DNA of 42,195 bases from UPXZ01 sp018055865. Its GTDB lineage: Bacteria; Bacteroidota; Bacteroidia; Bacteroidales; Paludibacteraceae. The stretch covers positions 1 to 42,195 of the forward strand of contig CAXYWB010000010.1 in NCBI GenBank assembly GCA_964292695.1. The letters are read 5' to 3'. This document shows, piece by piece, positions 34,047 through 40,989 of this stretch; position 1 is the stretch's first letter, and each line of letters opens with the position of its first letter. The notes beneath the pieces are model-generated. The model was not told the origin of the DNA. It was given only the letters and a program-made list of their open reading frames with translations, and ran no database searches. Made by a program: the position numbers and the translations under genes.

Positions 34047-35960
34047 CTAAATCAATTTATTGTTAAACCCTTGCAACGTTTCCAATACATTGGATTTCAC
34101 GCTGATGAAATGATCAATACCTTTTGCTTTCAGTTCGTCCATATTGGCAGGTGCACCGGCTACGACCAGAATAGCTCTATCTTTGAGCAATTCGTAAGCT
34201 GCAGGCGCAAATTCAGTGTATTCATCATCGCTTGAGCAAAGCACCACTAAGTCAGCATTGGCTTCCAGTGCCGCTTTTACCCCTTCTTCAACTGAGTCGA
34301 AACCTAAGTTATCAATTATTTCATATCCCGCGCAAGCGAAGAAATTGCCCGAGAACTGTGCACGTGCCAATCGCATTGACAGACTGCCAATGGTAAGCAT
34401 GAATGCTTTCGGAGTTTTTGCTGATTTTTCGGTAGCAAGCCGAAGTTCTTCAAATTCTTTAGAACCCCGTACAGGTTTCAAAGTTTCAACTCCGGCAGTT
34501 GAACAGCCGCAATCGTCAATATCAGTTGAAATTAATTTTGTAGCATCCATCTTTGTCAGGGCCTTTTGGGTAAATTCAGGGAACTGATTGGTACCCAACA
34601 GAATTTCTTTGCGGCCAGAAATTGCTTTCAATCGGATGGCAGCAGTTGCTTTCACCTCGCGTTGAAGTTCTCCGGATTTTACCACTTCAAAGAAACCGCC
34701 TTTTTCTTCCACATCGAGAAATATTTTCCAGGCTTGTTCTGCCAGTTCTTTTGTCAGTGTTTCGATGTAGTAAGAGCCGGCGCCCGGATCTGTTACTTTG
34801 TCGAAATGGCTTTCTTCTTTCAGCAGCAATTGCTGATTGCGGGCTATTCTTTCGGAGAATTCGTCGGAATTTTTGAAGGCGATGTCGTAAGGAAGTACTG
34901 TGAGGGAATCTACCCCGGCAAGTGTGGCGCTCATAGCTTCAGTCTGAGTTCGAAGCATGTTAACATTTGCATCATAAATGGTCATGTTGAATTGCGTGGT
35001 TTCGGCATGAATGCGCATTTTGGCGGCACAACGGCAAAGTCCGTCAGGTTTGTTGTTCGGACAATCTTCGCGAAGGCATTTGGGCTCATAAGCCATCACA
35101 ATTTGCGCCCAAAGCATGCGGGCTGCTCGGAATTTGGCAATCTCCATGAAGTAGTTGCTGCCAACACCAAAATTAAATTTTATTTTTTTTGCAGCTATGG
35201 ATTTTTCAACACCAGTTTCGATTAATGATGAGAGATATTCATTTCCCCAGGCAAGCGCATAACCGAGTTCCTGCGCGCAAAATGCACCGGCATTGCTGAG
35301 TGTTGTAGCGTTTACTCCGATTACTTTGTAGAAAGGCAATCCCATGGAAGCCTGTACAACAGATTTTGTTTTGTTAATCACAAATTCTTTGCTCAGATTT
35401 GCTCCTTCAACAAGTATGCGGTCAACCGGGTCGATATTGATGGAACCCACAAGAAGTGTAGGATCTGCATAAAAACCGTTTGCTTTGAAATATTCAGTGA
35501 GGATGGTAGCCAGTTCAGCTCCTTTGCTTACACAAATCTGGAAATTCAGCTCTACTGCCGTTGGAACTATATCTTTCAGTAATTCAGCTATATAAGCGGG
35601 AGATAAATCCGCTTTTTTCAACTTAAAACCAAGTGAAGTAGCTCCGCGGCTCAGCACGTTCAGTGCTTTTTTGTTGGCTTCAGCCGCATTTTCCACAGTG
35701 ATATCCTGGCGTACGTACCACTCGTTGGTGGGTTTGGTACCGCGAACGTAAGGAAATGCACCCGGTTTTACATCTGTAGCTTTGAGTCCGTCGATGTCTT
35801 CGGCCCTGTAAAATGGTTGTACATTAAATCCTTCGTTGGTGCGCCATAAGAGTTTTTTGTCGTAGTCCGCACCTTTTAGATCCCTGATAACCAAGTCTTT
35901 CCATTGTTGAGTTGAAACAACGGGAAATTCAGCCAATAAATTCAATTTTTTGTCTGCCAT
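34047..35960 (-). CDS. mutA: Methylmalonyl-CoA mutase, small (non-catalytic) subunit
   Basis: MutA pairs with MutB in the heterodimeric enzyme and stabilises it without binding B12. The 637 residues contain the barrel domain (about 25-480; PYVRGTKPTNEWYVRQDI, MRIHAETTQFNMTIYD) and a degenerate B12 fold (about 505-637) that lacks the DxHxxG motif, as expected. A short cysteine-rich insert, CLREDCPNNKPDGLCRC (about residues 300-316), precedes the conserved AAKMRIHAET. I believe comparable Cys-rich inserts occur in other Bacteroidota MutA proteins. The four cysteines could hold a metal. A promoter with TTTG/N20/TAACTTTG lies just upstream. MutB is not adjacent. Confidence 0.95.
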   Translation of the reverse strand: MADKKLNLLAEFPVVSTQQWKDLVIRDLKGADYDKKLLWRTNEGFNVQPFYRAEDIDGLKATDVKPGAFPYVRGTKPTNEWYVRQDITVENAAEANKKALNVLSRGATSLGFKLKKADLSPAYIAELLKDIVPTAVELNFQICVSKGAELATILTEYFKANGFYADPTLLVGSINIDPVDRILVEGANLSKEFVINKTKSVVQASMGLPFYKVIGVNATTLSNAGAFCAQELGYALAWGNEYLSSLIETGVEKSIAAKKIKFNFGVGSNYFMEIAKFRAARMLWAQIVMAYEPKCLREDCPNNKPDGLCRCAAKMRIHAETTQFNMTIYDANVNMLRTQTEAMSATLAGVDSLTVLPYDIAFKNSDEFSERIARNQQLLLKEESHFDKVTDPGAGSYYIETLTKELAEQAWKIFLDVEEKGGFFEVVKSGELQREVKATAAIRLKAISGRKEILLGTNQFPEFTQKALTKMDATKLISTDIDDCGCSTAGVETLKPVRGSKEFEELRLATEKSAKTPKAFMLTIGSLSMRLARAQFSGNFFACAGYEIIDNLGFDSVEEGVKAALEANADLVVLCSSDDEYTEFAPAAYELLKDRAILVVAGAPANMDELKAKGIDHFISVKSNVLETLQGFNNKLI

Positions 35961-36003
35961 AATTTATGTCGTTATGTAATATATGTCTTTTGAAAAAGGA
36001 CTG

Positions 36004-36035
36004 CAAAGTTACCTCTTTTTAGATGGATTTTCAAA
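36004..36035 (-). promoter_or_regulatory. Promoter of mutA
   Basis: The minus strand reads TTTG (36035-36032), 20 nt, TAACTTTG (36011-36004), within the TTTG/N19-21/TAnnTTTG rule. The leader would be about 35 nt. No cobalamin riboswitch is visible in the 193-bp gap to the divergent gene. Confidence 0.75.
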
Positions 36036-36153
36036 TGGATTTGTGAAAATTCATACCGAAAACGATGAAAAAGTTCAATTTATTTAAAAAAATTACAATT
36101 TTAGGTTAACTTTACACCCGGTATTTTAATTGATTTAATTCAAATGGTAAGTT

Positions 36154-36684
36154 ATGGAAACAAACAATTTCAGTCCGGCTCATTCAGAAGTATTTAAAAG
36201 TTCTGACAACGAAATTCTTAGTGAAAAATCTCTAATCATCAGTCCGGAGGGAAAGTCTTATCTGCTTACCACAGCCAAATGGTCGGGTTTTATTGCCATT
36301 GTGGGCTTTGCGATGATTGCAATCATGGTTTTCGGCAGTTTAGTAGCGTTTTTCATTTCGCCGTTGCTGGGTGAGTTTCAGGATTTCCAAATGTTTCAAT
36401 ACATGCCTATGCCGTTTTATTTTTTTGGATTTTTTTACCTCCTGATGGCTCTCATTTGTTTTTTTCCCTACTATTATCTTTATCTTTTTTCCAAAAAAAC
36501 AAAAACAGGAATGCTGAAAAATGATCAGCAAAACCTGAACGAAGGGTTCAAAAACCTGAAAAAAACAGCTAAATTTGTTGGAATTGTTACTGTCATATCA
36601 CTGGCGCTAATGTTACTGATTATCCCAATCATGATTTTTTCTATCGGGATGCTACAGGCATTATCGAGCGGAGTGGTAGTATAA
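36154..36684 (+). CDS. DUF5362-family membrane protein
   Basis: The 176-residue protein has a polar N-terminus (about 1-45), four hydrophobic segments (about 47-70, 84-110, 143-160 and a continuation to 172) and a basic cytoplasmic loop KKTKTGMLKNDQQNLNEGFKN, given as KTGMLKNDQQNLNEGFKN. This layout and the NLNEGFKNLKKTAKFVG loop match the Bacteroidota family DUF5362. The function is unknown. It is divergent from mutA and is followed by a terminator shared with the cyclophilin gene. Nothing suggests transfer. Confidence 0.72.
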   Translation: METNNFSPAHSEVFKSSDNEILSEKSLIISPEGKSYLLTTAKWSGFIAIVGFAMIAIMVFGSLVAFFISPLLGEFQDFQMFQYMPMPFYFFGFFYLLMALICFFPYYYLYLFSKKTKTGMLKNDQQNLNEGFKNLKKTAKFVGIVTVISLALMLLIIPIMIFSIGMLQALSSGVVV

Positions 36685-36689
36685 GTTAC

Positions 36690-36722
36690 AAAAAAAGAAG
36701 CTGCTCTGAAGCAGCTTCTTTC
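36690..36722. terminator. Bidirectional terminator between DUF5362 and cyclophilin genes
   Basis: The perfect arms AGAAGCTGCT and AGCAGCTTCT enclose CTGA. An A7 run on the left gives the minus-strand T-tract, and TTTCGTTATTT follows on the right. Confidence 0.88.
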
Positions 36723-36723
36723 G

Positions 36724-37443
36724 TTATTTAATCATTTTCATGGTTATTACCCGTACATCTTCCACAGGCCGGTCAGATGCATTTGTTTTTACTTTTGATA
36801 TTTTCTCCACCACATCTATTCCCTCTGTTACTTCTCCAAAAACGGTGTAATTGCCGTCCAAATGGGGCGTTCCGCCTCTTGTCCGATAAACTGCCCGGGC
36901 TTCGGCGCTAAATCTGAAGGTCGAATCATTCAGGGAGTTGATTCCATATCGTGCTATTTTTCCAGCTTCCATTGTGCTAAGTTCAGCATCTGTAAATGTT
37001 TTTCCCTCCACGATGTAAAACTGACATCCGGACGAGGCTTTTTGAGGATTTACGCCATCTCCCTCACGGGCAGCTGCCAAAGCCCCTTTTTTGTGATAAA
37101 TGGCAGGCGTTTTGAATTCGGCGGGAATGGTATAACCCACATCACCGTTGCCTAAGGATGCATTTGGTTTGGCAGTTTTTGAATCGGGATCGCCTCCCTG
37201 AATCATAAAATCGGCTATTACCCGATGAAAAAGCACTCCATCGTAAAATCTTTCCTTTACGAGTTTCACAAAATTATCGCGATGCAAAGGTGTTTCGTTG
37301 TATAATTTTACAACAATAACACCTTGTGTGGTTTCGATCTGAACTTTAGATTCTTTCATTTTAGTTAGATTACTGATAGTGGAACATGCAAAAAACCCTA
37401 CTGCAATGCAGAAAAGGATAAAATATCTGTGAATTGTTTTCAT
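36724..37443 (-). CDS. Peptidyl-prolyl isomerase (cyclophilin), lipoprotein
   Basis: This 239-residue protein speeds proline isomerisation during folding outside the cytoplasm. A lipoprotein signal ends in VGFFAC with lipid-bearing C20. The cyclophilin domain fills about 35-237: ETTQGVIVVKLYNETPLHRDNF, given as TQGVIVVKLYNETPLHRDNF, then YDGVLFHRVIADFMIQGGDP with the catalytic arginine in FHRV, and ASSGCQFYIV. An insert between about 155 and 195 (DAELSTMEAGKIARYGINSL) is common in Bacteroidota members. It is the last gene of a three-gene run: MFS transporter, creatininase, cyclophilin, with 23- and 7-bp gaps. Confidence 0.92.
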   Translation of the reverse strand: MKTIHRYFILFCIAVGFFACSTISNLTKMKESKVQIETTQGVIVVKLYNETPLHRDNFVKLVKERFYDGVLFHRVIADFMIQGGDPDSKTAKPNASLGNGDVGYTIPAEFKTPAIYHKKGALAAAREGDGVNPQKASSGCQFYIVEGKTFTDAELSTMEAGKIARYGINSLNDSTFRFSAEARAVYRTRGGTPHLDGNYTVFGEVTEGIDVVEKISKVKTNASDRPVEDVRVITMKMIK

Positions 37444-37450
37444 GGCGAAC

Positions 37451-38221
37451 TTAAATATTTTTTAACTCAATCAAAAGATGCGCAATTCTTTCCACTACTC
37501 CATTTATGTACTTTTCTCCCTTTTCAGCCGTTGATTTTTCGGGATTTCCGATTCCGGTATCCACGGTCGTTTTTTGCCAGTTGCGCGGCATCCAGCCGGT
37601 TTTGTTATTCAGCGATTCCATTTTCCATCCTTTCGGGGTGCCGTCACCTGCAGTTTCAAGACGTACCAACTCCGGATGATAATGCATCATTACGGAAGTT
37701 TCCTGCTCGCCGGCGTGTTCATCTATTGACTCTTCGAAATAACCGGTTCGGGGCAAAAAAGTCCACCAATCGCACTGAATTATCGTAAAATCGGGATATT
37801 GCATGGCAAAATCACGAATCATCGGCTTGAAAGTATTGCCTCCGTGACCGTTGATAATAACCAGTTTGCGTAAGCCCTGTACGTGCAGAGAAGCCACAAT
37901 GTCCGACAAAACTGCTTTTTGAGTTTCCAAATTAAAATGAATGCAAAAAGGCAGTTCCCACTGACCCGGATTTTGAGCGCCCATGTATAGAGGCGGCATA
38001 ACCATAGCCTTTACTTTCGACTTCTCATAAGCCCGATTGGCTGAATCTTTTGCAATTTCGTAAGTCAGAATGGAGTCAGTGAGGTAAGGCAGGTGATAAT
38101 TGTGAGGCTCCACAGCACCCCAGGGAAGTATGGCCATGTCGTAGGTGTATTTTTTAACTTCACCCCAGCTTGTGACAGATAAATTCAGAAAATTCTCCTT
38201 TTTCATATCCATTGTGTTCAT
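37451..38221 (-). CDS. Creatininase-family amidohydrolase
   Basis: The 256-residue protein belongs to the creatininase/formamide hydrolase fold. The metal ligands are recognisable: E and H in WGAVEPHNYHLPYLTDS, with the Asp ten residues on, H in INGHGGN, and E in EHAGEQETS. Family members hydrolyse cyclic or linear amides such as creatinine or formamido-pyrimidines made during riboflavin/F420 synthesis (MftE- and ArfB-like relatives exist too). The substrate here is unknown. No signal peptide, so it is cytoplasmic. ATGs at 38221, 38212 and 38206 are all possible starts. It lies 7 bp before the cyclophilin gene and 23 bp after the MFS gene. Confidence 0.85.
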   Translation of the reverse strand: MNTMDMKKENFLNLSVTSWGEVKKYTYDMAILPWGAVEPHNYHLPYLTDSILTYEIAKDSANRAYEKSKVKAMVMPPLYMGAQNPGQWELPFCIHFNLETQKAVLSDIVASLHVQGLRKLVIINGHGGNTFKPMIRDFAMQYPDFTIIQCDWWTFLPRTGYFEESIDEHAGEQETSVMMHYHPELVRLETAGDGTPKGWKMESLNNKTGWMPRNWQKTTVDTGIGNPEKSTAEKGEKYINGVVERIAHLLIELKNI

Positions 38222-38244
38222 TTTTATTTCTTTGATGAAAAACG

Positions 38245-39408
38245 CTATTTTTCGGCAGTATTTATAGCATTTCGGTTTGCTCTGATTATCATAAAAATCA
38301 ATATCATGGCTATTATTTCAGTCAGAATCACATAAGGGAACACTCCCATTCCGTATTTTTCGGTCAGTACACCGGTTGTATAGTTTATCAGCGTATTTCC
38401 GATAAGGGCTACCAGCATAGCAAAACTGAATGCAGTAGCTGAAACTTCTTTGAAAAGTTCGCCGGCTGTGCCGAGCATTACCGGAAATCCGGGCGCCAAT
38501 CCGGAACCTATGAGAAACATTCCCGCCACTTTCAGGTAATAAGGAGTAGGCAAAATTAGTAAAATCAAGCCAATGGCAAGTATAAACAGTGCCAAACCCA
38601 TTAGTTGGTTGAATCTCATTTTTTTCAATACACTTCCGGTCAACACACGCATTACTATCATTCCCAAAACTGAGGACGAGAATGCGTACAATGCTTTATC
38701 TTCGTTTACGTTCAGGTCAAGAAAGTAAGATACGGTCCAATTATTAACAATAGCCTCGAAAGCAGATTGAAAAAACAAATATAAGCAAATGGCAATAAAC
38801 AGTTTGTTTTTGAAAAAAACCGGAATTAATCTGAATGAAATTTTATCTTTCTGAATAGTAACTGGATAAGCAATAACGGCAAAAAGGATGGCAATGAGTA
38901 AGCTTAGTACACATGCAACATCAATAACGAGTGTGTGATACGCTTTGTCGATTACACTCAGAGCCATGGGCATGAAAAATGCCCCGATTCCGAAAAAAGC
39001 TCCCAACCAGGTGAGGTTGGTGATTTTTTTCTCTTTTTCACTCAAATCGGATACTAACGCACTTGAAGCACCATTCATCACGCCACCACCTATTCCGAAC
39101 AAGAAAATACATATTCGAAGTAAATTAACCGATCCGGCATGGGCAATTCCCAGAAATCCGAGTGATAATAACACACTTGCCACAGCAAGCACCCACCGAT
39201 AGCCGTACTTATCGGCTATGGGGCCAAAGGCGACAGACCCGACAAGTAATCCAAGAGGAAGGATGGAAAAAAGTCCGCCTGCTTCCACGTCACTCATACC
39301 AAACCGCTCTTTGAGCACAGGCAGCGTAGAGCCAATAATGACCATGGAAACGCCAAACAAAAATATCCCCGTAAATACAGAAATAAATGCAATCTTTCTA
39401 TTCTTCAT
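38245..39408 (-). CDS. MFS transporter, possibly sugar (FucP-like)
   Basis: Started at ATG 39408 (MKNRKIAFISVFTGIFLFG), the protein has 387 residues and twelve hydrophobic segments. The frame is open 26 codons further (39486) but that segment overlaps a -7 box. GPIADKYGYRWVL is the conserved loop between helices 2 and 3 of the superfamily. Substrate is unknown; a sugar or a compound handled by the adjacent creatininase are both possible. It is the first gene of the operon-like run with creatininase and cyclophilin. Confidence 0.78.
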   Translation of the reverse strand: MKNRKIAFISVFTGIFLFGVSMVIIGSTLPVLKERFGMSDVEAGGLFSILPLGLLVGSVAFGPIADKYGYRWVLAVASVLLSLGFLGIAHAGSVNLLRICIFLFGIGGGVMNGASSALVSDLSEKEKKITNLTWLGAFFGIGAFFMPMALSVIDKAYHTLVIDVACVLSLLIAILFAVIAYPVTIQKDKISFRLIPVFFKNKLFIAICLYLFFQSAFEAIVNNWTVSYFLDLNVNEDKALYAFSSSVLGMIVMRVLTGSVLKKMRFNQLMGLALFILAIGLILLILPTPYYLKVAGMFLIGSGLAPGFPVMLGTAGELFKEVSATAFSFAMLVALIGNTLINYTTGVLTEKYGMGVFPYVILTEIIAMILIFMIIRANRNAINTAEK

Positions 39409-39432
39409 ACTGTGATTTTTCAAAAACGGATT

Positions 39433-39440
39433 CAAAGGTA
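39433..39440 (-). promoter_or_regulatory. -7 box of the MFS/creatininase/cyclophilin run
   Basis: The minus strand reads TACCTTTG, 24 nt before the ATG at 39408. It supports the short start. No -33 match at the right distance. Confidence 0.5.
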
Positions 39441-39541
39441 AATATTTTTGACGGATGAACAGGATAAAAAAGGTGGTAATTTTCAAAAAAACATATAATC
39501 GTATTGAATTTTCAAGGATGCTAAGTTTTCAATATTTTTAT

Positions 39542-39549
39542 TAAATTTG
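39542..39549 (+). promoter_or_regulatory. -7 box (TAAATTTG) of the acyltransferase gene
   Basis: TAAATTTG fits TAnnTTTG and lies 18 nt before ATG 39568, so the transcript leader is only about 12 nt. The in-frame TTG at 39547 lies inside the box and cannot be the start. Confidence 0.55.
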
Positions 39550-39567
39550 CAGTCAACTAAACATCTT

Positions 39568-40941
39568 ATGAGCAAAATCTTCGAATATACTTATTCTTAC
39601 AAGCTGGCAAGAGATTACATGATTTTTTGCTTCCGGCAATTCTACGGCGAATTTATTGTCAACGGGAAAGAAAATCTGCCATCTGACGATTCGGCTGTAA
39701 TATTTGCTCCCAATCACCTGAATGCCCTGATGGATGCGCTGGCAGTATCTTCAATCATGCCACGCGGCAAAGCCGTGATATACCTGGCCAGAGCCGATCT
39801 TTTTGCCAATAAAACACTTGCAAGCATCATGCATTTTGCCAAAATCATGCCTGCATTCCGCATGCGCGATGGTTTTGAGAATTTAGGGAAAAACAACCGG
39901 ATTTTTCAGACATGTATTGATGTTTTGCGATTCGGACATTCCATTTGCATTATGCCTGAAGGCGGACAAGGGGATGAACGAAAAATCCGGCCGCTCGTTA
40001 AAGGCATTTTCAGGTTGGCTTTTGAAGCTCAAAAAGTATTTGGCGACGGGAAAAAAGTTAAAATCATACCATTGGGAATTAATTTCGGCGATTTGGAAAA
40101 ATGCGGGAAATCGATAATAATTAACATCGGCAAACCAATTGACATTCAGGATTATATACCAAGTTTCGACATCAACCAGCCAAAAGCTATCAACAAAGTA
40201 AAAAATAAACTTCATCAGGAGTTATCCATCCTTACACTGGATTTGGCTACATCTCAATATTACGCAAGTTTTGAAACTATCGCAGATATTATGGCTGAGG
40301 AATTGGTTGAAACGGACGAAAAAGTAAATGTGACAACCGAAAAATTCAGACTGAAACAAAAAACGGCAAAAACGCTGGTCGAAATTGAGAAATCAGAACC
40401 GGAACTGATGTTGGAGCTTAACCGGTTGAGCACTAATTATTCGTCGTTACTCAAAAAACTTCATTTCAAATCGTCCATTTTCAGTCAGATGAAATCGGAC
40501 GAAACCAGTTTTTCACGATTAATTTCGCTGATTATCACTTCACCGGTATTTCTTTTCGGGCTAATAACCAATGTATTACCAACCTTTCTCCCTGTCTGGC
40601 TCCGAAAATTATCGGTAGTGGGTTACAGCGGATTTCACAGTTCGGTTCATTTCGGATTGGGAATGATATTATTTCCGCTTTTTTATGCTTTACAAGCGGT
40701 AATATTCCATGCAGCGCTATCGCCCAATTGGGGTATGACGCTTATTTTCATCACATTACAGTTTTTCACCCGTTCATTTGCTCTCAAATGGTATTCCAAC
40801 TTAATTAAATACCTCCACAAACTTCGTTTCAACGGATTACTGGTTGCCCGATTGGAACATTCAAGTATGCTCTACAGGCTTATTGATCTTCGTAATAAAA
40901 TTGTATTTCGGACTAATACCAAAAACAGAGAAAACCAATAG
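39568..40941 (+). CDS. PlsC-type glycerophospholipid acyltransferase, long form
   Basis: The 457-residue protein (ATG 39568, MSKIFEYTYSYKLARDYM) transfers an acyl chain to a glycerol phosphate backbone. Motif I is APNHLNALMDAL: the His and Asp are five residues apart (HX5D) and not four as in classic PlsC, similar to the fungal Gpt2/Sct1 enzymes. Motif III is MPEGGQGDERKIRPL. After the catalytic domain (about 35-235) comes a charged helical region (about 240-320) and then two or more hydrophobic segments (about 330-420), giving a C-terminal membrane part. This long form is common in Bacteroidota. The gene ends inside its own terminator. Confidence 0.83.
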   Translation: MSKIFEYTYSYKLARDYMIFCFRQFYGEFIVNGKENLPSDDSAVIFAPNHLNALMDALAVSSIMPRGKAVIYLARADLFANKTLASIMHFAKIMPAFRMRDGFENLGKNNRIFQTCIDVLRFGHSICIMPEGGQGDERKIRPLVKGIFRLAFEAQKVFGDGKKVKIIPLGINFGDLEKCGKSIIINIGKPIDIQDYIPSFDINQPKAINKVKNKLHQELSILTLDLATSQYYASFETIADIMAEELVETDEKVNVTTEKFRLKQKTAKTLVEIEKSEPELMLELNRLSTNYSSLLKKLHFKSSIFSQMKSDETSFSRLISLIITSPVFLFGLITNVLPTFLPVWLRKLSVVGYSGFHSSVHFGLGMILFPLFYALQAVIFHAALSPNWGMTLIFITLQFFTRSFALKWYSNLIKYLHKLRFNGLLVARLEHSSMLYRLIDLRNKIVFRTNTKNRENQ

Positions 40942-40962
40942 CGGTTTTCTCTGTTTTTTTTT
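40925..40962 (+). terminator. Terminator overlapping the acyltransferase stop codon
   Basis: A perfect 12-bp stem ACAGAGAAAACC/GGTTTTCTCTGT encloses AATAGC and is followed by nine T. The TAG stop (40939-40941) is in the loop and the last codons form the left arm. It also faces the converging catalase gene. Confidence 0.93.
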
Positions 40963-40989
40963 AGAAAAATACTATTAAAGTACATTCTA

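Noticed and set aside
34566..35225. 219-codon plus-strand frame inside mutA
   Set aside because: It is the antisense shadow of a strongly conserved gene, is rich in Phe/Cys as expected from reversed codons, and has no promoter or family match.
32152..36153. Cobalamin riboswitch controlling the mut genes
   Set aside because: Neither the mutA leader (35961-36003) nor the 251-bp gap before mutB shows the conserved B12-box or a long structured leader.
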